From the NCBI GenBank assembly GCA_028869185.1, contig JAGWTA010000017.1:1-49332 (forward strand): a stretch of 49,332 nucleotides of DNA, read 5' to 3'. How positions within the stretch are numbered: position 1 is the first letter of the stretch; every line of letters begins with the position of its first letter. A program made the position numbers and the translations under genes. The notes beneath the pieces are model-generated. The model saw only the letters and a list, made by a program, of their open reading frames with translations, did no database searches and was not told the DNA's origin. The stretch is from Hyphomicrobiales bacterium. GTDB taxonomy: Bacteria > Pseudomonadota > Alphaproteobacteria > Rhizobiales > Beijerinckiaceae. Positions 1 through 9,208 of this stretch are shown here, piece by piece.

Positions 1-716
<716 letters not shown>

Positions 717-770
717 TTTGGTTTGCGGGCGCGCGCCTTGCCGCGCCCGTTTCTCTGATCGGATGAAGCG

Positions 771-1172
771 ATGGCCGCTTTTCACTTCGAACTCGTGTCG
801 CCTGAAAAACTTCTCTTCTCCGGAGAGGTCGAGGCGGTTGTCGTGCCAGGCTCGGAAGGCCTGTTCACGGTGATGAAGGATCACGCGCCCGTCATGACGA
901 CGATGAAGCCGGGCGTTGTGGAAGTCGACGAAGGCGGCGCGAAAAAGCGCAGGCTGTTCGTGCGCGGCGGCTTCGCCGATGTCGCGGGCAGCGGCCTGAC
1001 GATTCTCGCCGAACAGGCGCTGCCGCTGGAAGAACTCGACGCGGCCAAGCTTGCGCAGGAAATCCGCAACGCGCAGGAAGACGTGAACGACGCCAAGAGC
1101 GAAGAAGCCAAGCGGCTTGCATCGGAAAAGCTCGACCAGCTCAACGAGCTGAAAGCCGCGCTCGGCGTGTGA
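771..1172 (+). CDS. atpC: F1 ATP synthase subunit epsilon
   Basis: This 133-residue protein is the epsilon subunit of the F1 rotor stalk, which couples rotation to the catalytic head and can inhibit ATP hydrolysis. The N-terminal beta-sandwich domain is clear ([20 protein letters not shown], then [16 protein letters not shown]). The C-terminal part, about residues 88-133, is a charged helical region, and the length is normal for alphaproteobacteria. It follows atpD and is closed by a strong hairpin terminator at 1197-1226, so it is the last gene of the atp operon. Confidence 0.97.
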   Translation: MAAFHFELVSPEKLLFSGEVEAVVVPGSEGLFTVMKDHAPVMTTMKPGVVEVDEGGAKKRRLFVRGGFADVAGSGLTILAEQALPLEELDAAKLAQEIRNAQEDVNDAKSEEAKRLASEKLDQLNELKAALGV

Positions 1173-1196
1173 GCTTTTGAGGATTGAAGGATTTTG

Positions 1197-1226
1197 ACGG
1201 CGGCGCGACAATGCGCCGCCGTTTTT
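1197..1226 (+). terminator. Rho-independent terminator of the atp operon
   Basis: A perfect 10-bp stem (ACGGCGGCGC at 1197-1206 with GCGCCGCCGT at 1213-1222) encloses the loop GACAAT and runs into a T tract (1222-1226, then GTTT). It lies 24 bases after the atpC stop. Confidence 0.9.
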
Positions 1227-1251
1227 GTTTGCGAGGAGCCGTTATTGCAAG

Positions 1252-1362
1252 CCGTCATTGCGAGCGCAGCGAAGCAATCCATCCCCGTAGTTTTCATGAA
1301 GAGGCGTCGCCCACTCTGCAAGGCCCGCTGGATGGATTGCTTCGCTTCGCTCGCAATGACGG
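1252..1362. repeat. Interspersed palindromic repeat, copy A
   Basis: Two 33-base arms (1252-1284 and 1330-1362) are reverse complements with a single mismatch and flank a 45-base centre. The arms contain GTCATTGCGAGCG and GAAGCAATCCATCC. The right arm is identical over 33 bases to the right arm of the copy at 41851-41941. The element sits between the atp terminator and the acyl-CoA synthetase start. An open frame runs through it into the downstream gene, but this is repeat sequence and not coding. Confidence 0.9.
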
Positions 1363-1375
1363 TTGGAGCTACGTC

Positions 1376-2998
1376 ATGATCCCCGACATTCGCAATTACG
1401 ACGACCTTTATCGCGGCTTTCGCTGGCAAATCCCTGCGCGCTACAACATCGGCGTCGATGTGTCGGACAAATGGGCGCGCATTGCGCCTGAGCGCCCTGC
1501 CATTCTCGAAGTCGTCGGCGACAGGGAGCCGCAGGTTCTCACTTTCGGCGCGCTGTCGGAGCGCTCGAACCGCTTCGCAAATGCTTTGGCTGCGCGCGGC
1601 GTGCGGCGCGGCGATCGTGTCGCGATTCTTTTGCCCCAATCGCGGCGCGTGCCCATCGCGCATTGCGCGGTTTACAAGCTCGGCGCCATCGCGATTCCGC
1701 TCGCGAATCTGTTTGGCGCGGATGCGCTCGAATATCGCCTTGCGAGCGCGGGCGTGAAGGCGCTCGTGACCGATCCTGCGGGCCTTGCGAAAATTGCAGG
1801 GCTGCGCGCGCAGCTTCCCGCGCTCGAGACGATTTTCGTTGCGGGCGGAGCTGTGGGCGATGCGCTGGATTTCGATCAGGCGATCGCCGATTCATCGCCG
1901 GAATTTTCCGCCGCCGACACAGCGCCGGACGATCCCGCGATGATGATCTTCACCTCCGGCACGACGGGCAATCCGAAAGGCGCGCTGCACGGCCATCGCG
2001 TGCTGCTTGGCCATCTGCCGGGCGTGCAGATGCCGCATGAGTTTTTTCCGCAGCCTGGCGATCGGATGTGGACGCCGGCCGATTGGGCATGGGCGGGCGG
2101 CCTTTTGAATGTGCTGCTGCCCTCGCTGCATTTCGGTCTGCCGGTCGTTGCGCAGGCGAGCGCCAAATTCGACCCGGAAGCAGCCTTCGATCTCATGGCG
2201 CGCATGGGCGTGCGCAACACGTTCATCCCTCCGACGGCGCTGCGCATGCTGCGCACGGTCGAGCGGCCGCGCGCGCGATTCAAGTTCGCGTTGCGCACGC
2301 TGGGTTCAGGCGGCGAACAGCTCGGCGCGGAAACCTACGAATGGGGCAAGCGCGAACTCGGGCTGACGATCAACGAATTTTACGGCCAGACTGAATGCAA
2401 TCTCGTGCTCGGCTCCTGCGCTGCGCTGGGCGTTACGCGCGCAGGCGCCATCGGCAAGCCGATCCCGGGCCATCGCGTCGGCGTCATTCGCGCGGATGGT
2501 TCGCTGTGCGAACCGGACGAGCTGGGGCAGATTGCCGTGCTGCGTCCGGACCCCGTCATGTTCATCGAATATTGGAACAACCCGCAGGCGACGAAGGAAA
2601 AATTCATCGCGAGCCAGGCCGGCGACTGGATGACGACAGGCGATCAGGGCAGCGTCGACAAGGATGGCTATGTGCATTTCACGGGTCGCGACGACGATGT
2701 CATCACCTCGTCGGGCTATCGCATCGGGCCGGGCGAGATCGAGGATTGCCTGTTGCGCCATCCCGCGGTTGCGCTGGCTGCGGTCGTCGGCAAGAAAGAT
2801 CCCGTGCGCACGGAGATCGTCAAAGCGTTCATCGTCTTGCGGCAGGGTCGCGCCGCCTCCGACAGCCTCGTGTCGGAATTGCAGGATTTCGTGCGCACCC
2901 GCCTGTCGGCGCATGAATATCCCCGTGAGATCGCTTTCGTCTCATCCTTGCCGTTGACCACGACAGGCAAGATCATCCGCCGCCTGTTGCGTGAATAA
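1376..2998 (+). CDS. AMP-dependent acyl-CoA synthetase (medium-chain type)
   Basis: This 540-residue member of the ANL superfamily activates a carboxylic acid to acyl-AMP and then to acyl-CoA. The P-loop-like motif is IFTSGTTGNPKG at about residues 191-202, followed by an FYGQTE motif. The hinge and C-domain region contains TGDQGSVDKDGYVHFTGR and ITSSGYRIGPGEIE, and the catalytic lysine is K532 in TTTGKIIRR. The start was set at ATG 1376 (MIPDIRNYDD) because the longer open frame is palindromic repeat DNA. Overall the sequence resembles medium-chain acyl-CoA synthetases, but the substrate cannot be read from sequence. It stands alone between the atp operon and a convergent lipoprotein gene. 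Confidence 0.9.
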   Translation: MIPDIRNYDDLYRGFRWQIPARYNIGVDVSDKWARIAPERPAILEVVGDREPQVLTFGALSERSNRFANALAARGVRRGDRVAILLPQSRRVPIAHCAVYKLGAIAIPLANLFGADALEYRLASAGVKALVTDPAGLAKIAGLRAQLPALETIFVAGGAVGDALDFDQAIADSSPEFSAADTAPDDPAMMIFTSGTTGNPKGALHGHRVLLGHLPGVQMPHEFFPQPGDRMWTPADWAWAGGLLNVLLPSLHFGLPVVAQASAKFDPEAAFDLMARMGVRNTFIPPTALRMLRTVERPRARFKFALRTLGSGGEQLGAETYEWGKRELGLTINEFYGQTECNLVLGSCAALGVTRAGAIGKPIPGHRVGVIRADGSLCEPDELGQIAVLRPDPVMFIEYWNNPQATKEKFIASQAGDWMTTGDQGSVDKDGYVHFTGRDDDVITSSGYRIGPGEIEDCLLRHPAVALAAVVGKKDPVRTEIVKAFIVLRQGRAASDSLVSELQDFVRTRLSAHEYPREIAFVSSLPLTTTGKIIRRLLRE

Positions 2999-3023
2999 AA
3001 AAGGCCGGCTTTTCAGCCGGCCT
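2997..3023 (-). terminator. Terminator for the glycine-zipper lipoprotein gene
   Basis: A perfect 9-bp stem, AGGCCGGCT (3002-3010) and AGCCGGCCT (3015-3023), has a TTTC loop. The A run at 2997-3002 becomes a U tract when read on the minus strand, so it terminates the minus-strand gene ending at 3047. It also overlaps the stop of the convergent acyl-CoA synthetase gene. Confidence 0.85.
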
Positions 3024-3046
3024 CGTGACGCAATGGTCGTTCAGGC

Positions 3047-3361
3047 TCAATAATAAGCCGTGCAGACCGTGTTGCCGTAATAATCGTAGCCCCAGCGCGC
3101 GCATCCGCCGCCGCGGCGGTAGCCATAGCCGTAAGCCGGTTGCGGAGCGGTCGCTGCGCCCACGACGGCGCCGGTGCCCGCGCCGATCGCAGCGCCCGCC
3201 AGCGCGCCGCTGGCGCGGCCGCCCGAGACTGCCGAGCCAATGATTGCGCCGCCCGCGCCACCCAGGGCGGCGCCGCCGAGCGCACGCTCGCCGGGAGAAT
3301 AACAGCCAGCCAGCGTTGAAGTCGCCAGCAAAGCTGCGACGAGGCCCAAGGTCTTCTTCAT
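3047..3361 (-). CDS. Glycine-zipper outer-membrane lipoprotein
   Basis: This 104-residue protein begins MKKTLGLVAALLATSTLAGC, a lipoprotein signal peptide ending in a lipobox (LAGC). The mature part is a glycine-zipper segment with repeated GGAALGGAGGAIIG and GALAGAAIGAGTGAVVG patterns, typical of small SlyB/17-kDa-type envelope proteins. The tail is Tyr/Gly/Arg-rich and has two cysteines (GGGCARWGYDYYGNTVCTAYY region). The start follows from the signal peptide; a longer upstream reading adds 16 residues without support. It is probably anchored to the outer membrane. Its exact role is unknown. Confidence 0.8.
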   Translation of the reverse strand: MKKTLGLVAALLATSTLAGCYSPGERALGGAALGGAGGAIIGSAVSGGRASGALAGAAIGAGTGAVVGAATAPQPAYGYGYRRGGGCARWGYDYYGNTVCTAYY

Positions 3362-3474
3362 ATCAAAACTCCCTATTTGCAGCCTGCGCTGAAACATGCC
3401 GCATCGCAATGCTAGGCGCTGTCATCACTAACGCGCAAGACGGCCAAAAGTTCACGCGCGGCCGCAGCTTTTTT

Positions 3475-4731
3475 TCAGACGGCGGCAAGCGCGAGCCGGC
3501 GGCCGTCATGGGAGGCGGCGAGGCCCTCTATCAGCTGGCCGGGCGGCGCTCCGGGCGTCGCAACGGGCGTGAAATCCCGGGCGCGGCCGAGGCCGCCCCG
3601 TTCGGTCAGAATATCGAGCCGGCGGCCGATCTGCGCATCCAGATGGCGGGCGAGCGCCTTCGCGCCGGCCTCGCGCAAGCGGGCGGCCCGCTCTGCGGCG
3701 AGGGCGCGCGCGACTTGCGGCATGCGGGCGGCGGGCGCGCCCGGCCGGGCGGAGAAGGGAAAGACATGCAGATGCGTCAGGCCGCAATCCTCGACGAGCG
3801 CCAGCGTGTTGGCCGCCATGGCGTCCGTCTCGGTCGGAAAGCCGGCGATGAGATCGGCGCCCAGCGCAATGTCGGGGCGGATGCGGCGCAGCTCCGCGCA
3901 CAGGCGCACGGCATCGGCGCGGCTGTGCCGGCGCTTCATGCGCTTCAGGATGAGATCGTCGCCGGCTTGCAGCGACAGATGCAGATGGGGCATCAGCCGC
4001 TCTTCATCCGCCAGAGCGCGCAGCAGGTCGTCGTCGATTTCGATGCAATCGAGCGAGGACAGGCGCAGGCGCGGCAAATGCGGAACCTCTGCGAGAATGG
4101 CGCGCACCAACGCGCCGAGCCGCGGCGCCTGCGGCAGATCGGCGCCCCATGAGGTGAGATCGACGCCGGTGAGCACGATTTCCGGCGCGCCTGCATCGGC
4201 GAGGCGGCGCGCCTGTTCAATGACGCTCGCGGCCGGCAGCGAGCGCGAGGGGCCGCGCCCGTAGGGAATGATGCAGAATGTGCAGCGATGATCGCATCCG
4301 TTCTGGATGGCGAGCAGGCCGCGCGTGTGTCGCTCGATCTGCGTCACATCGAGCGGGCGCGCCGTGCGCTCCTGTGCAATTGCGCGCGCCTGCAACGCGC
4401 CTGCGCGCAGGGCGCGCCATGCGGCTGGATCTGTCTTGTCGGCGTTGCCGATCATGGCGGCGACTTCGGGCATTTGCGCAAAGGCCGCGCGCTCCGTTTC
4501 GGCCGCGCAGCCCGAAACGATGATGCGCGCGCCCGGCTGCTCGCGCGCGATGCGCCGGATCGTCTGGCGCGCCTGCCGAACCGATTCGGCGGTTACCGCG
4601 CATGTGTTGACGATGATCGCGCCGCGCTCGCCGGCGGCTTGCGCCGCATCGCGCATCGCCTGCGATTCGACGAGATTGAGACGGCAGCCGAAGGTCACGA
4701 CCTCGACGCCGCGCGTGAAGGGCGCGTTCAT
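3475..4731 (-). CDS. mtaB: tRNA t6A37 methylthiotransferase MtaB
   Basis: This radical SAM enzyme converts t6A37 of ANN-reading tRNAs to ms2t6A. The N-terminal UPF0004 domain carries cysteines C16, C44 and C75 for the auxiliary cluster. The radical SAM motif CDHRCTFC places C146, C150 and C153. The Met-Thio domain continues through [13 protein letters not shown] and [12 protein letters not shown] short C-terminal RNA-binding (TRAM-like) region is present but weakly conserved. At 418 residues the length fits MtaB and not the longer MiaB. Its ATG overlaps the dapF stop by 4 bases, so the two are co-translated, a pairing familiar in alphaproteobacteria. Confidence 0.92.
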   Translation of the reverse strand: MNAPFTRGVEVVTFGCRLNLVESQAMRDAAQAAGERGAIIVNTCAVTAESVRQARQTIRRIAREQPGARIIVSGCAAETERAAFAQMPEVAAMIGNADKTDPAAWRALRAGALQARAIAQERTARPLDVTQIERHTRGLLAIQNGCDHRCTFCIIPYGRGPSRSLPAASVIEQARRLADAGAPEIVLTGVDLTSWGADLPQAPRLGALVRAILAEVPHLPRLRLSSLDCIEIDDDLLRALADEERLMPHLHLSLQAGDDLILKRMKRRHSRADAVRLCAELRRIRPDIALGADLIAGFPTETDAMAANTLALVEDCGLTHLHVFPFSARPGAPAARMPQVARALAAERAARLREAGAKALARHLDAQIGRRLDILTERGGLGRARDFTPVATPGAPPGQLIEGLAASHDGRRLALAAV

Positions 4732-5606
4732 GCAAAGAGCGCGGCGTCGAGCCGGCTTTCATGTTCGAATTCCACCGGGCCGGTCATCAGCACATGATCG
4801 TCGCTCTCGCGCCAGTGAATGGCGAGATCGCCGCCGGGCAGCGTCACCTTCGTCTTGCGCGCGCCGAGCCCGGTGCGCGCGGCCGCAACCGCGCTTGCGC
4901 AGGCGGCGGTGCCGCAGGCGCGCGTTGCGCCCGCGCCGCGCTCCCACACGCGCAGCGCAATGTGATCGCGCGCCAGCATCTGCGCGAATGAGGCATTGAC
5001 GCGTTCGGGGAATAGCGGATGGCGTTCGATCTGCGGCCCGAGCGCGCCGAGGTCCATGGCCTGCACATCATCGACAAAAAAAACGGCGTGCGGATTGCCC
5101 ATGCTGACCGCCGTAAACATTGCGGGCGCGCCGGGCGCCGGCGGCGTCAGCAGAACATGCGCCGTATCGCCGCCGGCGCCGGCCAGCGGAATTTCGTTCC
5201 AGCGCAAATGCGGGGCGCCCATGTCCACCTGAAATTGCGTATCGGCCATGCGTTTTACGCTGAGCAGGCCCGCATCGGACTCAAGCAGCATCGCGTCGGG
5301 CGCGCCCGCGTGGACGAGCGCCCAGCCGACGCAGCGCGTGCCATTGCCGCAGGCGGCCGAAACGGAGCCGTCGATGTTGAAAATCTTCATCGCAGCCTGC
5401 GCATCGGGGCGCGCAGGATCGGACAAAACCATCAATTGGTCGAAATGCAGGCCCGGCGCCGCGCCGATGGCGCGCGCTTCCGCCGCGCCGACGCGAAACG
5501 GCGCGCCGCGCAGATCGAGCACGACAATTTCATTGCCAAGGCCGTTCATCTTCAGGGCGCGGCGTCCGGCCAGCGGATGCGATTGCGGGTTGTTCGCGGG
5601 CTTCAT
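4728..5606 (-). CDS. dapF: Diaminopimelate epimerase
   Basis: DapF interconverts LL- and meso-diaminopimelate, the last step before lysine and the source of DAP for peptidoglycan. Both active-site cysteines are visible: C86 in ACGNGTRC and C231 in RACGTAAC. The protein is 292 residues if it starts at ATG 5606 ([10 protein letters not shown]). A second in-frame ATG 19 codons later ([12 protein letters not shown]) matches the usual family start and is possible. dapF is upstream of mtaB with a 4-base ATGA overlap. It is divergent from the secreted GyrI-like gene across 59 bases holding a perfect inverted repeat. Confidence 0.95.
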   Translation of the reverse strand: MKPANNPQSHPLAGRRALKMNGLGNEIVVLDLRGAPFRVGAAEARAIGAAPGLHFDQLMVLSDPARPDAQAAMKIFNIDGSVSAACGNGTRCVGWALVHAGAPDAMLLESDAGLLSVKRMADTQFQVDMGAPHLRWNEIPLAGAGGDTAHVLLTPPAPGAPAMFTAVSMGNPHAVFFVDDVQAMDLGALGPQIERHPLFPERVNASFAQMLARDHIALRVWERGAGATRACGTAACASAVAAARTGLGARKTKVTLPGGDLAIHWRESDDHVLMTGPVEFEHESRLDAALFA

Positions 5607-5612
5607 ATCTTC

Positions 5613-5636
5613 ATATCCGGCTGCTGCGCCGGATAT
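5613..5636. promoter_or_regulatory. Inverted repeat in the dapF divergent promoter region
   Basis: A perfect 9-bp inverted repeat, ATATCCGGC (5613-5621) and GCCGGATAT (5628-5636), with a 6-base spacer TGCTGC, occupies nearly half of the 59-base gap between the divergent genes. It could be an operator dyad or a leader hairpin; sequence alone does not decide. Confidence 0.5.
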
Positions 5637-5665
5637 AGTGCATCCGGTCTTTCGGAGCGAATCAT

Positions 5666-6322
5666 ATGAACCGTCCCGCTCACCTTGCCTTCGCTCTGTT
5701 TCTTGCTTTTGCGGGCGCTGCGCCGCTCGTTGCGCAGCAGGCTGCAACGCCCGAGGCGCCCAAACCGGCGACGCCCGGCGCCGTGATCGCGCCGCCCTCG
5801 ACGCCGGCTCCTGCGCCCACGCCGAAAGTCGGCCCGACAGGCGACGCCGCCAGCGAAAGCGCAGGGCAGACGGTCGACGTCGCCGCGCGCAATGTGCTGC
5901 TCGTTCACAAGAAGTCGAACTGGGACGATGGTTACAAGGCGATCAACGACGCGCTGGCGCAGGCCAAGTCTGCGGCGGAAAAAGCGGGTTTGAAAATCGC
6001 CGGACGTCCGATGACGAGTTTCATCGAAACCGACGAGAACGGATTTCAATTCGACGCGATGATCCCGGTCGAGGCGCCGCCCGCAGCGGGCGTCGATCTC
6101 GGTCCGGACGTGAAAGCGGGCATGTCGCCCGCCGGCAAGGCGCTGAAGTTCCAGCATCGCGGCGCCTATGACGACATCGATGCGACCTATGAAGCGATCA
6201 CCGCCTATCTCGATGAAAAGGGCCTCGAGGCGCAAAATCTCTTCATCGAAGAATATATCAACGATCCCAAGGGATCGGACGACACGAACGGCGCCGTCGA
6301 TATCTACGTGTTCGTGAAATAG
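5666..6322 (+). CDS. Exported GyrI-like ligand-binding domain protein
   Basis: This 218-residue protein has a Sec signal peptide ([20 protein letters not shown], cleavage near the AQQA region). An Ala/Pro-rich linker (about residues 24-60) follows. From about residue 70 there is a GyrI-like/AraC effector-binding fold: a strand and helix region containing GRPMTSFIE, then [20 protein letters not shown] and FIEEYINDP near the C-terminus, with a final strand VDIYVFVK. Such domains are usually cytoplasmic small-molecule sensors, so export is notable. It is divergent from dapF and ends before a bidirectional terminator. Ligand and role are unknown. Confidence 0.75.
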   Translation: MNRPAHLAFALFLAFAGAAPLVAQQAATPEAPKPATPGAVIAPPSTPAPAPTPKVGPTGDAASESAGQTVDVAARNVLLVHKKSNWDDGYKAINDALAQAKSAAEKAGLKIAGRPMTSFIETDENGFQFDAMIPVEAPPAAGVDLGPDVKAGMSPAGKALKFQHRGAYDDIDATYEAITAYLDEKGLEAQNLFIEEYINDPKGSDDTNGAVDIYVFVK

Positions 6323-6343
6323 CGGCCGCCGCGGCGCGCCAAC

Positions 6344-6373
6344 AAAAAAGCCGGCCCATCAAGCCGGCTTTTT
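6344..6373. terminator. Bidirectional terminator between convergent genes
   Basis: The stem GCCGGC (6350-6355) and GCCGGC (6363-6368) is extended by flanking AAAAAA and TTTTT, so U tracts exist on both strands. It lies between the stop of the plus-strand gene at 6322 and that of rpmF at 6406. Confidence 0.9.
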
Positions 6374-6405
6374 CAATCTGAAAAACATTTCGCGCCGTTG
6401 CGCGC

Positions 6406-6597
6406 TTATTCGGCGTCCTGGCTCTTGGGCTTCAGGATCTGGCGGCCGCGATACATGCCGGTCTTCAGATCGACATGGTGCGGACGGCGCAGTTCGCCCG
6501 AATCCTTGTCCTCGACATAGGTCGGGGCGGCGAGGGCGTCGGCGGAGCGGCGGAAGCCGCGCTTCATCGGAGAGGTTTTACGTTTCGGAACAGCCAT
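6406..6597 (-). CDS. rpmF: 50S ribosomal protein L32
   Basis: This 63-residue protein opens with the hallmark [18 protein letters not shown] of bacterial L32 and continues with the alphaproteobacterial signature [20 protein letters not shown]. The start at 6597 gives the conserved N-terminus; the longer open frame upstream is not coding. There is no CxxC zinc motif, which is normal for this group. mtgA lies 105 bases upstream on the same strand. Confidence 0.97.
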   Translation of the reverse strand: MAVPKRKTSPMKRGFRRSADALAAPTYVEDKDSGELRRPHHVDLKTGMYRGRQILKPKSQDAE

Positions 6598-6702
6598 CGG
6601 AAACTCCATTGCCCGCGCGCGGCGCCTGAGGCGGGGCGAGCATTCGAAGGCGGCTCCATACACGCAAAAGCCGCAGATGACCACCCCCGGCGCGCAAAAA
6701 CC

Positions 6703-7428
6703 TTAGCGCGCCAGACAGTCGAGCGGCAGGCCGGGGCTGGCGGCCTTGCCCGCCAGCCTCTGGGCCAGGCGCAGATGCAGGGCGCTTGGCCGGCCTGGAT
6801 TGCGGCGCAACGGATTGGGCAGCGCCGAAGCCAGCAGGGCGGCCTCGCGCGGGTCGAGCGCGGCGGCGGGCGTTCCGAAGTAGGCCCGCGCGGCGGCCTG
6901 CGCGCCGAAAATGCCGCCCGGCCCCCATTCTGCGATGTTGAGATAGACCTCCAGCATCCGGCGCTTGGGCCAGAGCGCCGAAAGCGTCATGGCGATGGGG
7001 ATTTCGAGCCCCTTGCGCACATAACTGCGCCCTTGCCAGAGGAAGAGATTGCGGGCGACCTGCATCGGGATGGTCGAGGCGCCGCGACTTGGGCCATCCT
7101 CGTCCGACTGTTCCAGCACGTCGCCCACCGCCTGCCAGTCGACGCCGTCGTGCCGGCAGAATTGCGCGTCCTCGGAGGCGATGACCGCCCGCATCAGAAA
7201 AGGCGACATCCGCTCCAGCGAAGTCCACTCTCGCTTGACCGGCTGCCCGGTGGCGTAGCGCCACAGCATCAGCGTGGAGAGGGGCCGCGCGACCCGCCCC
7301 GCCAGCGCCAGCGCCAGAAAGAGCGCCACAACCAGCGCCGCCGCTTGCAGGATCCTTCGCGCGTACCGGCCCACCTCGTCTCCCCGCAGCTCCCTCGCTG
7401 CGGCCAGCCTTGACCCATCCGGCGCCAT
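6703..7428 (-). CDS. mtgA: Monofunctional peptidoglycan glycosyltransferase
   Basis: This family 51 glycosyltransferase polymerises glycan strands from lipid II at the outer face of the inner membrane. The 241-residue reading starting at 7428 has one transmembrane segment at about residues 27-45, then the catalytic motif ASEDAQFCRHDGVDW (E86). The other GT51 motifs follow: GASTIPMQVARNLFLW, RKGLEI and EVYLNIAEWGPGGIFG. There is no transpeptidase domain, so it is MtgA and not a class A PBP. The same frame stays open much further upstream, but that part is antisense to ispA. The gap to the divergent ispA start is only 44 bases. Confidence 0.93.
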   Translation of the reverse strand: MAPDGSRLAAARELRGDEVGRYARRILQAAALVVALFLALALAGRVARPLSTLMLWRYATGQPVKREWTSLERMSPFLMRAVIASEDAQFCRHDGVDWQAVGDVLEQSDEDGPSRGASTIPMQVARNLFLWQGRSYVRKGLEIPIAMTLSALWPKRRMLEVYLNIAEWGPGGIFGAQAAARAYFGTPAAALDPREAALLASALPNPLRRNPGRPSALHLRLAQRLAGKAASPGLPLDCLAR

Positions 7429-7472
7429 GCGGCAAGCGAAGCCGCTCCTTCTTCGATTTCCGGGCCGACCGC

Positions 7473-8396
7473 ATGAGCTTGACCGCATTGTTCCGCCAAA
7501 GGCTCGACGAGGCCGCCGCCGCGACCGAGACGACGCTTGAATCGCTGCTGGCCCCCGCCGCGCTGCCGGGCGAGATCGTGCGTCCGCAGCGTCTGCTGGA
7601 GGCCATGCGTTACGCGAGCCTCGGGGGCGGCAAACGCCTGCGTCCGTTTCTCGCCATCGAGACGGCGCGGCTGTTCGACGTCTCCGGCGCCGGGCCGCAG
7701 CGCGCCGCCGCAGCGCTCGAAATGGTGCATTGCTATTCGCTGGTGCATGACGACCTGCCGGCGATGGACGACGACGATCTGCGCCGCGGACGCCCCACCG
7801 CCCACAAGGCCTTCGACGAAGCAACCGCCATTCTGGCGGGCGACGGGCTGCTGACCTACGCATTCGATGTGCTGTCCGATCCGGCGACGCATGCAGAGGC
7901 TGCGACGCGCGCCGATCTGGTGCTCGGTCTGGCGCGCGCCGCCGGGCTTGGCGGCATGGTCGGCGGACAGGCGCTCGATCTTGAAGCGGAAGGCAGGACA
8001 GCGCCGCATACGCCCGATTTCGTGATGACGATGCAGGCGATGAAAACCGGCGCGCTGTTGCTGTACGGCGTCGAAGCCGGCGCGCGGCTCGGCGGGGCGG
8101 ATGCTGCGCAACGCGCCGCGCTTGTCCGTTATGGCCGCGCGCTCGGCGCCTGTTTTCAGGTTGCTGACGACATTCTCGATCATGAGGGCGACGAGGCCGC
8201 GCTCGGCAAACGCGCCGGCAAGGACGCGGGCCGCAACAAGGCGACGCTCGTTGCAGCGCTTGGCCTCGAAGCTGCGCGCAAGCGTCGCGACGCGCTGGCG
8301 CAGGAGGCCATCGCTGCGCTCGCGGAAGGCGGCTTCGGCGCAAAGGCCGATATTCTGGCGGAGGCGGCGCGCTTCACGGCGGCGCGCAAGAGTTGA
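7473..8396 (+). CDS. ispA: Short-chain polyprenyl diphosphate synthase (FPP synthase type)
   Basis: This trans-prenyltransferase condenses IPP with allylic diphosphates, giving GPP/FPP for undecaprenyl phosphate, quinones, hopanoids or carotenoids. It is 307 residues long with GGGKRLRP at 51-58. The first aspartate-rich motif is DDLPAMDDDD (93-102), and its two-residue insertion (DDxxxxD) is typical of bacterial FPP synthases. The second motif is DDILD at 232-236. The start at ATG 7473 gives the family's usual length; the frame extends 21 codons further upstream without support. It is divergent from mtgA. Exact chain length is not decidable from sequence. Confidence 0.92.
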   Translation: MSLTALFRQRLDEAAAATETTLESLLAPAALPGEIVRPQRLLEAMRYASLGGGKRLRPFLAIETARLFDVSGAGPQRAAAALEMVHCYSLVHDDLPAMDDDDLRRGRPTAHKAFDEATAILAGDGLLTYAFDVLSDPATHAEAATRADLVLGLARAAGLGGMVGGQALDLEAEGRTAPHTPDFVMTMQAMKTGALLLYGVEAGARLGGADAAQRAALVRYGRALGACFQVADDILDHEGDEAALGKRAGKDAGRNKATLVAALGLEAARKRRDALAQEAIAALAEGGFGAKADILAEAARFTAARKS

Positions 8397-8488
8397 GCGG
8401 GCGTTGAGCGCGCAGGCGCGCCGATGATAGCTTCTTGACCGGACCATCGCTCGCGCGCCGACGCGGGCCGAAACGGCAGGAGATTGTC

Positions 8489-9097
8489 ATGGCCGCGAAA
8501 AAGACCGCGTCAAAAAAATCGCCGCGCAAGCGCGACATGGATGGCGTGATGGCGCTCGATTTGCCCTTTGCGCCGCGCACGCCTGCTGTCGAAGCCTATT
8601 TCGCCAAATGCGACGAGAAAATCGGTTTCGTGCCGAATGTGCTGCTCTCTTATGCGCACGACATGGGCAAGCTCGACGCATTCGCCAATTTCTACAACGA
8701 TCTGATGCTGGGTCCGTCCGGCCTTTCGAAACTGGATCGAGAATTGATCGCCGTCGCCGTATCGTCGGAGAACAAATGTTTTTATTGTCTGACAGCGCAT
8801 GGCGAGGCTGTGCGACGCCTGTCGGGCGATCCTTCGCTCGGCGAGAAAATCGTGATGAATTATCGCGCGGCCGATCTTGGCCCGCGCGAGCGCGCCATGC
8901 TCGATTTTTCCGTGAAGATGACGAAGGAATCCTACGCGATCGAGGAGGCCGATCGTGCGCAGTTGCGGGAGGCAGGATTCAGCGAACGCGACATCTGGGA
9001 CATTGCAGCGGTCGCGGGCTTTTTCAACATGAGCAATCGCGTGGCGTCCGCCGTCGATATGCGGCCCAATCCCGAATATCACGCCAGCGCGCGATAG
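8489..9097 (+). CDS. AhpD-fold peroxidase-related protein
   Basis: This 202-residue protein has the carboxymuconolactone decarboxylase/AhpD core with the redox motif ENKCFYCLTAHG (C97, C100, H104), as in AhpD-like alkylhydroperoxidases. Its overall form matches the 'uncharacterised peroxidase-related enzyme' subfamily (IGFVPNVLLSYAHD, later ADLGPRERAMLDFSVKMTKE). A good ribosome-binding site (AGGAGA, 8478-8483) precedes ATG 8489. The first 15 residues are Lys/Arg-rich. It follows ispA by about 90 bases and is followed by a terminator-like hairpin. The physiological substrate is unknown. Confidence 0.85.
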   Translation: MAAKKTASKKSPRKRDMDGVMALDLPFAPRTPAVEAYFAKCDEKIGFVPNVLLSYAHDMGKLDAFANFYNDLMLGPSGLSKLDRELIAVAVSSENKCFYCLTAHGEAVRRLSGDPSLGEKIVMNYRAADLGPRERAMLDFSVKMTKESYAIEEADRAQLREAGFSERDIWDIAAVAGFFNMSNRVASAVDMRPNPEYHASAR

Positions 9098-9161
9098 AGG
9101 CGCGCCGCGCAGCCTCTTGCGATGCGGGCTCAGCGCGCCATTTAAGAGCGACCCCGTCGCC

Positions 9162-9188
9162 GCGCCGTCGCGCGCGCGGCGCCTTTTT
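9162..9188 (+). terminator. Probable terminator after the AhpD-fold gene
   Basis: GCGCCG (9162-9167) pairs with CGGCGC (9177-9182) and is followed by C and five T residues (9184-9188). It lies 65 bases after the stop and only 20 bases before the next start. It could therefore also act in the leader of the MBL-fold gene. Confidence 0.5.
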
Positions 9189-9208
9189 AACAGGCCGCCA
9201 CAACACAA

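Noticed and set aside
1184-1375. 64-codon N-terminal extension of the acyl-CoA synthetase
   Set aside because: It is made of the atp terminator flank and a palindromic repeat; homology starts at MIPDIRNYDD.
7429-8343. Long N-terminal extension of MtgA
   Set aside because: It is antisense to ispA and Arg-rich; the 241-residue reading has the expected membrane anchor and length.
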